64,000 nucleotides of DNA from Dorea sp. D27 (GCF_001185345.1 NZ_KQ236744.1:1-64000), one strand, 5' to 3'. Shown: positions 17,035 through 26,655, counted from the first letter of the stretch. Translations and numbers: made by a program. The notes: a model not told the origin generated them from the letters alone.

Positions 17035-18006
17035 TTATTTATTTTGACCGCTTATCATCCGTCTCTCCTTCAGTTTTCCGGAAAACTGCCGGATAAGCAG
17101 GACGGCAAGCAGGACAATCCCTATGAGCATCTGCCGTTTCAGGGAAGATATCTTATTCAGGTTAAGCCCGTTCCCTAATATGGCGAAAACGAGCACGCCG
17201 ATTATCGTACCAGAGACTTTACCGCTCCCTCCGGCCAGGTCAGTTCCCCCAAGCATGACAGCCGCTACGCCTTCAAACATATAGCTGGCTCCGGCGTCGG
17301 CTCTCGCCGTCGCAAGCCGGGAGGTCACAACCACGCCTGAAAGCCCGGCCAGAAGCGCAGCAGATGCGTAACAGAGGATTATCGTCTTCTTAACATTGAT
17401 GCCGGCGAACCGGGAGCCGACCGGCCCTGATCCGAGCAGATACACCTTCCGCCCGAACCGGCCCTTGTTCATCACGACAGACATCAGGATGACCAGTCCT
17501 GCCAATAGGAAGAGCTGGAGTGGAATGCCTGCCAGATACCCTTGTCCAAGCATCAGAAATCCTTCCGGAAATCCTGAGATTGCATCTCCTTTGGACAGTG
17601 CAAGTGCTATACCCTGGTAGAGCGTCATCGTTCCAAGCGTCGCCAGCATGGGCGCTATCTTAAGCTCTCCCACGAGCCAGCCGTTGAAGAATCCGGCCAG
17701 AAGGGCTGCTGCCAGGCTTATCAGGACCGAGGCCCAGATGTTCAGGCCGCCTTTGAACAGGACGCCTACCATGACCGACGTCATCCCGATCATCGCAGAG
17801 CTGGACATGTCAAATCCACCCGTCAGTATGACAAGCATGATGCCAAGGGATACGATGCCAAGTTCGCACATCTGCTGAAGAATCCTCATCAAGTTACCAA
17901 ATGCCAGGAATTCCGGTGTCGTCACAGTAAGAAATATGGTCAGTCCCAGAAATACAATCAGAAGCAGTCTGTCATTTCCATCTAAATTTTTTGTGATTTT
18001 CTTCAT
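17035..18006 (-). CDS. Sugar ABC transporter permease, second subunit
   Basis: The 323 residues form about eight membrane segments with the family motifs TGGFDMSSSAMIG and MLGGTDLAGGSGKVSG. The ATG at 18006 overlaps the stop of the preceding permease (ATGA), so upstream in-frame codons were rejected. It pairs with the permease at 18003-18953 as a heterodimer. Confidence 0.92.
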   Translation of the reverse strand: MKKITKNLDGNDRLLLIVFLGLTIFLTVTTPEFLAFGNLMRILQQMCELGIVSLGIMLVILTGGFDMSSSAMIGMTSVMVGVLFKGGLNIWASVLISLAAALLAGFFNGWLVGELKIAPMLATLGTMTLYQGIALALSKGDAISGFPEGFLMLGQGYLAGIPLQLFLLAGLVILMSVVMNKGRFGRKVYLLGSGPVGSRFAGINVKKTIILCYASAALLAGLSGVVVTSRLATARADAGASYMFEGVAAVMLGGTDLAGGSGKVSGTIIGVLVFAILGNGLNLNKISSLKRQMLIGIVLLAVLLIRQFSGKLKERRMISGQNK

Positions 18007-18953
18007 CTGTACTCCCCCTGTTCTCTTTTCGTATTGACCGCATCTATGATAACCGGTATGACGATGCATATTCCATTCAGGATGTTCTGCCAGTATGCCT
18101 GTACGTGAGCGAGTACAAGTGCATTCTGTATGAGTCCCAGAAGCAGGACTCCAAGCAGCGTGCTCAGGACATTTCCTTTTCCTCCGTTGATGCTGGTACC
18201 TCCAAGCACGACACTGGCAACGATAGTCATTTCGAGCCCGTTTGCCGCCGTCGGAAGGATAGCGCCGCTCGGTGAGAAATAGACGATTGCGGCTATGCCG
18301 GTGAGTGCTCCCAGAGAGGCGAATACGAAGATATATACTTTGCTCAGGCTGACCCCCATGCGGACCGCAGCCGTTTTATTGCCGCCTACCGCATATATCT
18401 GACGCCCAATCTTCGTATACCTCAATATGAGATGCATCGATAGCGCCGCCACAGCCAGTATGTAGATGCTGATCGGGAGCCCAAGCCATTTTCCAGTGCC
18501 AATCGTCAGGAAGTATTTTGGCAGACCCATCAGCCAGCTTCCCCGTGTCCAGTCCAGTATGAATCCCCGGAAGATATTCATCATAGCCAGAGATACGATG
18601 ATGGGAGGCAGATTCGTCTTGGCCACAAGCGTCCCGTTGATACCCCCAAGCAGGCCCCCGATTACTAAAAATGCCAGAAACATCGTAAATACGTTCAAGA
18701 CCTGCATCTGCATAAGCTTTCCTGCCAGCACGCCGACCGTGACAAGCTGTGCGGATACGGATATATCGATGCCGCCTACGATCAGGACTGCCGTCATCCC
18801 CACTGCCATGATGGCATTCGCCGCGTTAGTGGAAATGATATTGATAAGATTGAACGGTGTCAGGAACTGAGGATTGATCACCGTAGTGATAGCTGCTACT
18901 ATCACGATTGCTATCAGGAGCGTCGTCTCCCGCTTTGCGAATATTTTCTTCAT
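18003..18953 (-). CDS. Sugar ABC transporter permease, first subunit
   Basis: The 316 residues show about eight to ten membrane segments and the conserved IVGGIDISVSAQLVTVG and VLGGTSINGGKGNV motifs. ATG 18953 was preferred over 18974 because AAAGGGGTTTGAG precedes it. The gene begins 20 bp after the ATPase stop and is coupled to the second permease. Confidence 0.9.
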   Translation of the reverse strand: MKKIFAKRETTLLIAIVIVAAITTVINPQFLTPFNLINIISTNAANAIMAVGMTAVLIVGGIDISVSAQLVTVGVLAGKLMQMQVLNVFTMFLAFLVIGGLLGGINGTLVAKTNLPPIIVSLAMMNIFRGFILDWTRGSWLMGLPKYFLTIGTGKWLGLPISIYILAVAALSMHLILRYTKIGRQIYAVGGNKTAAVRMGVSLSKVYIFVFASLGALTGIAAIVYFSPSGAILPTAANGLEMTIVASVVLGGTSINGGKGNVLSTLLGVLLLGLIQNALVLAHVQAYWQNILNGICIVIPVIIDAVNTKREQGEYR

Positions 18954-18973
18954 CTCAAACCCCTTTCCGCACA

Positions 18974-20455
18974 TCAGAGCGCTTTCTCCAAAATCTTTTC
19001 CTGCGTAGCCTCTTCCGCTTTCATTTCGCCGACTATCCTGCCCTTCTTCATGACGACAATCCGGTCAGATACTTTCAGAATCTCAGGAAGTTCGGAAGAT
19101 ATGACAACGACTCCCATCCCTCTTTTGGCCAGATTCCTCAGAAGCCTGTGAATCTCTGTCTTTGCTCCGATATCGACACCCGCTGTCGGTTCATCTACGA
19201 TAAAAATCTTCGGATCTGTGGACAGCCATTTTCCTACGACTACTTTCTGTGCGTTTCCGCCAGACAGATTTTCGATATTCATCTCCGGCAGCCGTGGCCG
19301 GATGTCCAGCTTCTCCATATATTCATCAACGAGCTCATCTTCCCTCTTCTTGTCCAGAAGGCCCATCTTACCTGTTATCTTATCCAGAACCGTGGCTGTC
19401 AGATTGGCCCTCACGCTTTGCTTTACGATGATGCCCTGGGTCAGGCGGTTTTCCGGCAGATATGCGAGTCCTTTCTTAATGGCGCTCTGGGGATTTCTGA
19501 TATCCGTTTTATCCCCTCCTATGAACAATTCTCCTGTATCAGGCTTCGTAATGCCGAACACGCTCTGGAACAGCTCGCTTCTGCCGGCGCCTACAAGGCC
19601 GGTCAGTCCCACTACTTCCCCTTTATAGAGTGTAAAATCCACATCTGCATAGTTTCCTTCTTTGGAATACCCTTTTAGTTCCAGAAGCTTTACCCTGCGC
19701 TCCACTGGCTTCTTCTCTTCTATCTCGTCGATTTTTCTGCCTACCATGTGGACGACCAGCTTGTCCTCAGACATCTCTTTTGTCTGGAAAGTGCCGATAT
19801 AATTTCCATCCCGGAGGATGCTGATCCGGTCAGATACGCGGAATACCTCTTCAAATTTGTGGCTGATATATAATATAGAAATATTCTTTTCTCTCAGCAT
19901 CTCGATAATATGATAGAGCTTATCTACCTCGCCGCTTGACAGCGACGCGGTCGGCTCGTCCATGACTATGACTCTGGACTCGAAGTATACTGCTCTTGCA
20001 ATCGCCACCATCTGCTGTACACCAATGCTCACATCTTCCAGCCTCTTCCTCGTATCGATCTCAATATCCAGAAGCTTCATGGCCTCGGCTGCCACCTTTT
20101 CCTGCCTGCTGTGGCTGATGAACCTTTTATTATCCTTTCCCATGCAGATATTCTCGGCGATGGACAGGTTCGGGTACAGGCTGATATCCTGATAGATAAT
20201 GGATATGCCCTGCCGGATAGCGGAATACGGGTCTGTGATGGTCTCTTTGGTCCATCCGAGTCTTATCTTCCCGCCTTCATCCGGGTGGTATACCCCGGCA
20301 AGTATTTTTATCAACGTAGATTTTCCGGCACCATTTTCCCCGACGAGCGCATGTACTTCTCCCTCTTTCAATTCCAGGTTCACATCATTTAATGCCTTTA
20401 CACCGGGAAATGTCTTGCTGATATGCTCTAATTGAACTGCGATTTTATCTGCCAA
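18974..20455 (-). CDS. Sugar ABC transporter ATP-binding protein (second system)
   Basis: This is a tandem ATPase of about 493 residues. The N-terminal half has Walker A GENGAGKSTLIKIL and Walker B VIVMDEPTASLS; the C-terminal half has degenerate Walker A LVGAGRSELFQSVFG with intact LSGGNAQKVVVGKWL and IFIVDEPTAGVD. A TTG at 20455 (LADKIAVQLEHISKTF) preceded by AAAGGGAGTGAAGGA is the most likely start; the frame is open 16 codons further up but that part overlaps the previous gene and lacks a ribosome binding site. Confidence 0.9.
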   Translation of the reverse strand: MADKIAVQLEHISKTFPGVKALNDVNLELKEGEVHALVGENGAGKSTLIKILAGVYHPDEGGKIRLGWTKETITDPYSAIRQGISIIYQDISLYPNLSIAENICMGKDNKRFISHSRQEKVAAEAMKLLDIEIDTRKRLEDVSIGVQQMVAIARAVYFESRVIVMDEPTASLSSGEVDKLYHIIEMLREKNISILYISHKFEEVFRVSDRISILRDGNYIGTFQTKEMSEDKLVVHMVGRKIDEIEEKKPVERRVKLLELKGYSKEGNYADVDFTLYKGEVVGLTGLVGAGRSELFQSVFGITKPDTGELFIGGDKTDIRNPQSAIKKGLAYLPENRLTQGIIVKQSVRANLTATVLDKITGKMGLLDKKREDELVDEYMEKLDIRPRLPEMNIENLSGGNAQKVVVGKWLSTDPKIFIVDEPTAGVDIGAKTEIHRLLRNLAKRGMGVVVISSELPEILKVSDRIVVMKKGRIVGEMKAEEATQEKILEKAL

Positions 20456-20486
20456 TCCTTCACTCCCTTTCCTCTCTGGCACGTCA

Positions 20487-21890
20487 TTATGCTTCCAGCG
20501 CAAACATCTCTTTCCTGTCCAGCAGGAACGGGAACATCACTCCGTTGTGTCCGCTCATGGGAAGCACATCCTCATGAAGTGCGATACCAAGTGTCTCTCT
20601 CATAAACTGCTGCCGTTCCATGATTCTTGCATATACTTCCGGGTATTGGCACTTTAGCTCGTTTCTGAGCTTTTTATCTGCGATTACGACCGTGTCTTCG
20701 CAGATAGCCGTCATCACAGGCCGGTTCATACAGGCTACGATATCACACTGGAAGTGGAGACCGCTGCCAAGCTTAAGCTGCGACTTCTCGCTCACCGGAG
20801 AATTGCTCCACTCGTCCATTCCGATACAGTGCCCGGGATTCAGGCCAACTCCGAACTTTTCAGCGCCAACGTACCGATGCACCGTTTCAAAGATTTCTCC
20901 GCCCGTCACTCCTTCTGTCACCGTGCCATACCATGAGGCAATGGCATGCCAATAATTTTCATAAAATTCATCAAACTCTTTTTTCTCGTCTTCTCCGAGC
21001 TTATCATACCCGGTTGACGCCATTCCTGATCTGGCGCACATGGAGCCTCTTGTGGAATAAGAGATGGTCATCGGACTTCCATCCTCAAGCACCGAGAAAT
21101 CATCCGGACTCTTAAGTCCAAGGCTTACCGAACGTTTACCTGCCAGAATATTTGCATAGGTCATGCTCTCCCTGAGGTCGGCTCCTGCCTGGCATGAAAT
21201 TTCCATCTCGGTCATGCCGGCTTTTGCACTCCTCAACATGCTTCTAACGCGGTTGGCAGCAGTCACAGACTGGTATTCGATAAATGCAATCTCGTTGGCA
21301 TCCCGCACCGTCATACGCAGCCCGTCCGGAAGCCCCGTCAGCTCTCTTGTAAAGTCGGTTATCTGGTCTTCCCCTGCGGCCTTATGAAGAGAGCGGACGA
21401 TATAGTATGGGACATCGAATGTGTACGCCTCTTTGTCCTCTGTTGCTTTCTCATAATATTTGTAACCGGCAAGCCCTACCTGGCAGCCTTTGCGTATGCC
21501 GATGGCCTCCATCATCTGCGACAGGGTGGTGCTGTTGTTCCTCGGCTGCCCCTGCAGGCTGAAGTTGCCATAGTACAGCCGTTCTATCTCGTATGGAACG
21601 ATGTAGCTGTAAGCCATCCCTTCATTACCTACCAGAATCCAGGCCTTTCCATCCTTCCTGACGATGAGAAGTGTCTCTTCGAACCTGCAGTCATACCGTG
21701 TAAAATATTCTATATTTGCAAAATGTTCCCTGTCTCCATAGAGCACCGCGAAGTCCAGATTCTTCTCCTGGATTCTTTTCGTGAGAAGGTCCTTCCTCCT
21801 CTCGTATACGCTGTCCTCCAGACGTACAGGCTTTACCTGCTCTTCATTTAGAATCCCCTCCGGGCTTGCTATCCTTACTACTCTGCTCAT
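20487..21890 (-). CDS. M24-fold (creatinase/Xaa-Pro peptidase-like) protein lacking metal ligands
   Basis: The 467 residues have the two-domain creatinase architecture: an N-terminal domain (residues 1-190) and a pita-bread C-terminal domain with NPGHCIGMDEW (His) and ICEDTVVI (second Glu). The two conserved aspartates expected near TISYSTRGSMCARSGMAS are absent (Ser and Arg-Ser instead), and the first Glu is replaced around HFQCDIV. A dinuclear-metal peptidase is therefore unlikely; it could be a metal-free hydrolase like creatinase or a binding protein. It is the first gene of the second sugar operon. Start after CAGGAGGAGAATGAC. Confidence 0.8.
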   Translation of the reverse strand: MSRVVRIASPEGILNEEQVKPVRLEDSVYERRKDLLTKRIQEKNLDFAVLYGDREHFANIEYFTRYDCRFEETLLIVRKDGKAWILVGNEGMAYSYIVPYEIERLYYGNFSLQGQPRNNSTTLSQMMEAIGIRKGCQVGLAGYKYYEKATEDKEAYTFDVPYYIVRSLHKAAGEDQITDFTRELTGLPDGLRMTVRDANEIAFIEYQSVTAANRVRSMLRSAKAGMTEMEISCQAGADLRESMTYANILAGKRSVSLGLKSPDDFSVLEDGSPMTISYSTRGSMCARSGMASTGYDKLGEDEKKEFDEFYENYWHAIASWYGTVTEGVTGGEIFETVHRYVGAEKFGVGLNPGHCIGMDEWSNSPVSEKSQLKLGSGLHFQCDIVACMNRPVMTAICEDTVVIADKKLRNELKCQYPEVYARIMERQQFMRETLGIALHEDVLPMSGHNGVMFPFLLDRKEMFALEA

Positions 21891-21972
21891 GTCATTCTCC
21901 TCCTGCATGCTTAATTATTAAATGTTTTATTTCTTCGTATTGTTCAGTGTATATGCTCTTATATAAACGGCT

Positions 21973-23034
21973 CTACGTGTGAAAGAATATGGAATCGTTC
22001 GCTTTTCCTGTCGATTTCCTCTCTACCCTCCTGCATTTGAATACGGTATTTTCTATCTGGTGTTCTGGATTGCTTATCTTAGACAGCAGCTCCTCAATCG
22101 CCAGCTCTCCCATCTTCTTAAGCGGCATCTCCATCGTCGTCAGATTAGGTACGACCGCTTTTGATACGATGCTGTTATCGACACCCATCACGGAGATATC
22201 CTCCGGTACCCGGTATCCACTTCCCTGTATCTGCTCTATCATTCCTACCGCCATATTATCGTTGCCGCATATGACAGCAGTAGGAGGCTCCGGCAGTGCC
22301 AGCAGCTCCTTCGCACAGCGCCGTCCGCTTTCTATTGTGAAATCCCCATCCCTTACATATTCTTTATTTAGCTGGAACTCGTACTTGGTGATAGCCTTGA
22401 TATATCCCCTGTATCTCAGCCGGATGTGCTGCTGGTCACTCTTTACATCCACAAACGCTATTTTCTCGTGTCCGAGGGCCGCCAGATAATCCACCATGCC
22501 GACTGTCATTTCTTCATTGTCAAACAATATACATGCATGGTTCGTAAAATCGCTCCTGTTTTCCAGCAGGACATATGGGAAATCTTCTTTGAGGAAGAGC
22601 TTCAGCAGATCATTCGGCACTTCCCATGCTGACAAGATTGCCGCGCCGTCTATGATACGTCCCTGTATACAGTCTTTCATATATCCCAGTGTGTAATCCT
22701 CCTCCCCTATCTGACCGATTTTAATCTGCAGATTATATCTTGTCATATGCAGGCGGTCATTGATGGCCTGTATGAGAGGAAGCTGATGCAGCCATGTGGA
22801 ATCTCCGATTTCACGCTCCGACAGTATGTACAGCAGGATAGTATTCGTCCTTCCGCTTGCCAGGCGCTGCGCCATCGTATTGGGAGTAAAGTGCAGGACC
22901 TTGATGGCATCCTCGATCCGTTCCCTGTTCTTCGGCTTCACCCCTTCAGGATTATTCAGATAATTAGAGATGGTACCGACTGCCACGCCGGCTAATTTTG
23001 CCACATCCCGCAGTGTTGGATTATTTTTACTCAT
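21973..23034 (-). CDS. LacI-family transcriptional regulator
   Basis: The 353 residues contain the N-terminal LacI helix-turn-helix and hinge (TLRDVAKLAGVAVGTISNYL, then IKVLHFTPNTMAQRLASG) and a periplasmic-binding-like effector domain (GMVDYLAALGHEKIAFV, AVICGNDNMAVGMIEQI, VMGVDNSIVS). It lies immediately upstream of the second ABC operon in the same direction and divergent from the aldose epimerase gene, so it is likely to control both. Two LacI-type palindromes lie just beyond its start (23056-23069, 23134-23147). Confidence 0.93.
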   Translation of the reverse strand: MSKNNPTLRDVAKLAGVAVGTISNYLNNPEGVKPKNRERIEDAIKVLHFTPNTMAQRLASGRTNTILLYILSEREIGDSTWLHQLPLIQAINDRLHMTRYNLQIKIGQIGEEDYTLGYMKDCIQGRIIDGAAILSAWEVPNDLLKLFLKEDFPYVLLENRSDFTNHACILFDNEEMTVGMVDYLAALGHEKIAFVDVKSDQQHIRLRYRGYIKAITKYEFQLNKEYVRDGDFTIESGRRCAKELLALPEPPTAVICGNDNMAVGMIEQIQGSGYRVPEDISVMGVDNSIVSKAVVPNLTTMEMPLKKMGELAIEELLSKISNPEHQIENTVFKCRRVERKSTGKANDSIFFHT

Positions 23035-23055
23035 ACGTCACTCCTGCTGTTGAAC

Positions 23056-23069
23056 TTGAACCAGTACAA
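23056..23069. promoter_or_regulatory. Imperfect LacI-type operator
   Basis: TTGAACCAGTACAA is a 14-bp near-palindrome 22 bp before the lacI-family start. It shares TGAACC with the perfect palindrome at 23134-23147 and is placed for autoregulation. Confidence 0.45.
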
Positions 23070-23133
23070 TTTGATTATCCTATACGGATATTCAAAATGA
23101 TATTGGTAATTATTGGCTGTACCTGTTGTAAGT

Positions 23134-23147
23134 ATGAACCGGTTCAT
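23134..23147. promoter_or_regulatory. LacI-type operator
   Basis: ATGAACCGGTTCAT is a perfect 14-bp palindrome with the central CG typical of LacI-family operators. It lies between the divergent regulator and epimerase genes. The rest of the 23035-23356 gap is AT-rich, with a possible TTGACA (23272-23277) ahead of the epimerase gene. Confidence 0.6.
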
Positions 23148-23356
23148 TTACAACTCTAATTCTAATGTTGGACATGTTCATTTGCTATTGACGAAAGCAC
23201 ATAATTTACTTTTTCATTTTTATTACATATCACAGTTTATCGTAAACGGACCTTCCATTTTATTCCGTCCGGTTGACATGTTCCGGGCCGCTCTATAATA
23301 TGGGGCTCAGACAGAGAGTTCTGTAACTGTATCTCATAATGCCAGGAGGTAATTGG

Positions 23357-24439
23357 ATGAGCATCCTAATGAATGGATTTTTAGAAAGTAGAGATAAGAA
23401 AAGAAGGGTACCGGTCTATACGCTTGATAACGGGAACATGTCCGTTAGTGTGTGCCCGTATGGAGGATATATTACATCAATCATGGTACCGGATCTGAAC
23501 GGGACTTATGGCGATGTCGCCCTTGGATTTGACAATCTGGATGATTATGAGCGTACTGCTTTTGCTCCTTGCGGGATTGTAGGCAGATATGCCAACCGGA
23601 TTAAGGACGGAAGATTCGTATCAGATGGTAAAGAGATCCAGGTCACCCGGAATGACGGCCCGCATCATCTTCACGGTGGAAAAAAAGGATTCCACCGTTT
23701 CATGTGGAATCCTTCTGTATGTGTGGATAACTACGGACAGGAATATGTGCGGCTCCAACGTCTGAGCCCGGACGGTGAAGAAGGGTTCTCCGGTAATCTG
23801 TCGGTCTCAGTCCATTTTGCCTTAAATAAAAGGAACGAGCTTTCCATTCATTTCCTCGCAGCCTGTGACAAGGATACGGTATGCAACCTCTCCAACCATA
23901 TGGCTTTGAATCTGGATACGTGCCGTTCCTCTACCTGCCTGGACCACCGGCTGAAAATATATGGCAGCACCTTTGCGCCTGCTGGCTGTGACGGTATTCC
24001 TGTGGGTGAAGCGCTTTCCACTAGGAATACGAACCTGGATCTGCGGACGGAACAGCTGATAGGAGAGCAGATTGCCATGCCCTCAGCCTATACAGAGGCT
24101 TTCGGCGGGTATGACCATAACTGGTTCCTGGACGGCGGTCCCTCCCTGCGTCCATGTCTTGTCCTCACTCATCCGAAGAGCGGGCGGACGTTAGAATGCT
24201 TTACTACTATGCCCTGTGTCCATGTCTACACCGCCAACTCTCTTACCGGCAGTGAAACTGGAAAATATGGCGTTTCCTATAAGAAGCATGGCGCCTTTTT
24301 CACCGAGACCCAGTACGCTCCCGACAGCGTGAACCACCCGGAATGGACACAGCCTTTCCTAAAAGCAGGTGAACTGTATGACCATACGACTGTCTATAGG
24401 TTTTCTTCACCGTACTTTACAGAAGAGAGCCCCGTCTAG
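23357..24439 (+). CDS. galM: Aldose 1-epimerase
   Basis: The 360-residue protein has the galactose mutarotase fold: FAPCGIVGRYANRIKDG, the catalytic His region GPHHLHGGKKGFHR, SNHMALNL, GGYDHNWF and the catalytic Glu in FFTETQYAPDSVNHPEW. It interconverts alpha and beta anomers of aldoses. ATG 23357 follows CAGGAGGTAATTGG, so the upstream ATG at 23339 was rejected. Its last 23 bases overlap the end of the convergent acyltransferase gene. Confidence 0.88.
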   Translation: MSILMNGFLESRDKKRRVPVYTLDNGNMSVSVCPYGGYITSIMVPDLNGTYGDVALGFDNLDDYERTAFAPCGIVGRYANRIKDGRFVSDGKEIQVTRNDGPHHLHGGKKGFHRFMWNPSVCVDNYGQEYVRLQRLSPDGEEGFSGNLSVSVHFALNKRNELSIHFLAACDKDTVCNLSNHMALNLDTCRSSTCLDHRLKIYGSTFAPAGCDGIPVGEALSTRNTNLDLRTEQLIGEQIAMPSAYTEAFGGYDHNWFLDGGPSLRPCLVLTHPKSGRTLECFTTMPCVHVYTANSLTGSETGKYGVSYKKHGAFFTETQYAPDSVNHPEWTQPFLKAGELYDHTTVYRFSSPYFTEESPV

Positions 24440-25148
24440 AATCCTGTTCCTGTATCGTCTGCCGGATAGCGTCCCTTACCTGTCCGGCTATCTCTGTCGT
24501 TTTCTGATCTTTATAATCGTCATAGTACAGCGGCTTTAAAAAATGGACCTGAACGGTGACCGGCTTCGTCGTACTTGAGTCGAAAGGCACGAACGAATTG
24601 ACCAGGGCCACCGGGACAATCGGACACCTTGCTTTCGTGGCTGCCTTAAAGCTGCCCCCTTTGAACGGCTGCACTTCGTTTCCATTTCTGGAGCGGGTTC
24701 CTTCCGCAAATATAAGGTAGTTCCTCCCGTTCTTCACTTCATCCGCAACATCAATGATAACCTGCATCGCCTGACGTACATTGTCTCGGTCAATCATATA
24801 TGCCTTCATACATGCGAATACCTGCTTTAAAAACTGTATATTGGCAACTTCTTTTTTCGCCACGACGGAAAACGGACGCGGACAGGCCTGTATGATTGCC
24901 AGTACGTCATATAATCCCTGATGGTTGGGAAAAAACATAAATCCATCTTTTTCTGGTATGTTTTCTCTCCCATGTACTTCAATCGTAACATTCCCGCCTT
25001 TGTTCGCCCGGGTCGTTATGAATTTCAGCATTTCAAACCGTTTTTCTTCCGAATACTTGTCCACATGAGAGGCATAATAACATAATTTGACCCACATAAA
25101 CGGTACGAGGACAATATTCCTGCATACCATTAGCAATATTCTCTTCAT
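24417..25148 (-). CDS. plsC: 1-acyl-sn-glycerol-3-phosphate acyltransferase
   Basis: The 243-residue protein has an N-terminal hydrophobic segment and the acyltransferase motifs NHQGLYD (H-X4-D catalytic pair, about residue 77) and FAEGTRSRNG, then CPIVPVAL. It adds the second acyl chain to lysophosphatidate at the membrane. Its ATG overlaps the stop of the fumarase beta gene (TAATG), so the two may be co-transcribed although unrelated in function. Confidence 0.9.
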   Translation of the reverse strand: MKRILLMVCRNIVLVPFMWVKLCYYASHVDKYSEEKRFEMLKFITTRANKGGNVTIEVHGRENIPEKDGFMFFPNHQGLYDVLAIIQACPRPFSVVAKKEVANIQFLKQVFACMKAYMIDRDNVRQAMQVIIDVADEVKNGRNYLIFAEGTRSRNGNEVQPFKGGSFKAATKARCPIVPVALVNSFVPFDSSTTKPVTVQVHFLKPLYYDDYKDQKTTEIAGQVRDAIRQTIQEQDSRRGSLL

Positions 25149-25699
25149 TATCTTTCATACTCCTTAATAGCAGTTTCGTACAGATCATTGCCCGCGCAGT
25201 CTGCCACAACGATAACCGGAAAGTTCACCACGGTCAGCTTCCGTATGGCTTCCGTTCCCAGATCGTCATATGCTACGACTTCAGACTCTTTGATACATTT
25301 AGAAAGCAGTGCTCCGGCACCGCCTACCGCAGCAAGGTAAACACTTTCGTTTCTTACGATAGCATCCAGTACCTCCCTGCTCCGTTTCCCCTTTCCAATC
25401 ATGGCTCCGAGCCCCATATCAAGAAGTCTCGGGGTATATCTGTCCATACGGCTTGCAGTCGTAGGCCCGGCAGAACCGATGGGACGGCCTTCTCTCGCCG
25501 GAGACGGTCCCATATAGTATATGACCTGGCCTCTTAAATCAACAGGAAGCTCTTCATTTCCGGATAATGCTGCTTCCATCCTTTTGTGTGCAGCGTCCCT
25601 TGCTGTATATATTGTCCCGGTCAGATAGATATATTCCCCCGCCCGCAGTGTGCGGGCAACATCCCTTGTTATGGGCGCTGCAATATGCTTTTTCATCAT
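25148..25699 (-). CDS. Fe-S hydro-lyase beta subunit (fumarase / L-tartrate dehydratase type)
   Basis: The 183 residues correspond to the FumA C-terminal domain: YLTGTIYTARDAAHKRM, IYYMGPSPA, GSAGPTTASRMD and GMIGKGKRS-like MIGKGKRSREV. It forms the swivelling catalytic domain that acts with the alpha subunit encoded upstream. The start at 25699 follows AAAGGAATTATATT; a longer frame reaching 25981 overlaps the alpha gene and is not real. Confidence 0.9.
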   Translation of the reverse strand: MMKKHIAAPITRDVARTLRAGEYIYLTGTIYTARDAAHKRMEAALSGNEELPVDLRGQVIYYMGPSPAREGRPIGSAGPTTASRMDRYTPRLLDMGLGAMIGKGKRSREVLDAIVRNESVYLAAVGGAGALLSKCIKESEVVAYDDLGTEAIRKLTVVNFPVIVVADCAGNDLYETAIKEYER

Positions 25700-25731
25700 A
25701 ATATAATTCCTTTCACGTACTTTGAATAAAC

Positions 25732-26574
25732 TTATATTTCCCTGATTACATGTCTGTTCACATGGCAGCATATATTGACCGCAACGGGAAGGCCTGCGAT
25801 GTGGGTCGGGTAAGTATTCACATTGACTGCAAGTGCTGTCGTCGTACCCCCAAGTCCCCCGGGGCCGATGCCAAGGCAATTGATCCTTTGAAGCAGTTCT
25901 TCTTCCAGTTCGGATACCCATGGAATCTCTGAGTGTGAGCCGACCTCCCTCGTAAGTGCCTCTTTGGACAGAAGTGCACATTTCTCGAAGGTCCCTCCTA
26001 TGCCGACTCCTACTACCATCGGAGGGCAGGCATTTGGTCCCGCGTCTCTGACAGCCGTCAGGACGGCATTTTTCACCCCGTCTAATCCATCCGCCGGCTT
26101 CAGCATGAATACGCGGCTCATATTCTCACTTCCAAAGCCTTTCGGGGCAACCTTGACGGTGACCTTGTCTCCAGGCACGATATTGTAGTGGATAACTGCC
26201 GGGGTATTGTCCTTTGTATTCTCTCTTATAATAGGGTCACTTACGACAGACTTGCGGAGGAAGCCTTCTGTATATCCCCTTCGCACCCCTTCATTCACCG
26301 CCTCTTCCAGGCTTCCGCCCGTAAAATGGACATCCTGGCCCGCTTCGATAAAGACGACCGCCATGCCCGTATCCTGGCAGATGGGAATCATGTCATCAGC
26401 CGCAATCTTAAGATTCTCCTGCAGCTGCTCCAGGATCTGCCTTCCCAGCAAAGCTTCCTCATCCCTGGCCGCGTCCTTCATCGCCATATCCATATCTTTT
26501 GACAGAAAATGGTTCGCTTCTATACACATTTCATTGATATTATCAGTAATAATACCTACATCAATTGTACGCAT
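25732..26574 (-). CDS. Fe-S hydro-lyase alpha subunit (fumarase / L-tartrate dehydratase type)
   Basis: The 280 residues match the iron-sulfur domain of class I fumarase. Candidate cluster cysteines lie in PICQDTGMAVVF, GPNACPPMVVGVGIGG and VNICCHVNRH. With the beta subunit it should interconvert fumarate and malate, or dehydrate tartrate; sequence alone does not separate them. Start after GGGAGGGAAAGT. Confidence 0.9.
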   Translation of the reverse strand: MRTIDVGIITDNINEMCIEANHFLSKDMDMAMKDAARDEEALLGRQILEQLQENLKIAADDMIPICQDTGMAVVFIEAGQDVHFTGGSLEEAVNEGVRRGYTEGFLRKSVVSDPIIRENTKDNTPAVIHYNIVPGDKVTVKVAPKGFGSENMSRVFMLKPADGLDGVKNAVLTAVRDAGPNACPPMVVGVGIGGTFEKCALLSKEALTREVGSHSEIPWVSELEEELLQRINCLGIGPGGLGGTTTALAVNVNTYPTHIAGLPVAVNICCHVNRHVIREI

Positions 26575-26655
26575 ACTTTCCCTCCCGGATAAAATTTGGA
26601 TAGTTTTTACTCGTTATAGTATAAAGGTTTTAACGTCACATGTCAAAAAAGCAAG

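Noticed and set aside
18908..19678. Plus-strand open frame of 256 codons
   Set aside because: It is antisense to the ABC ATPase gene with clear Walker motifs; no family features in the translation.
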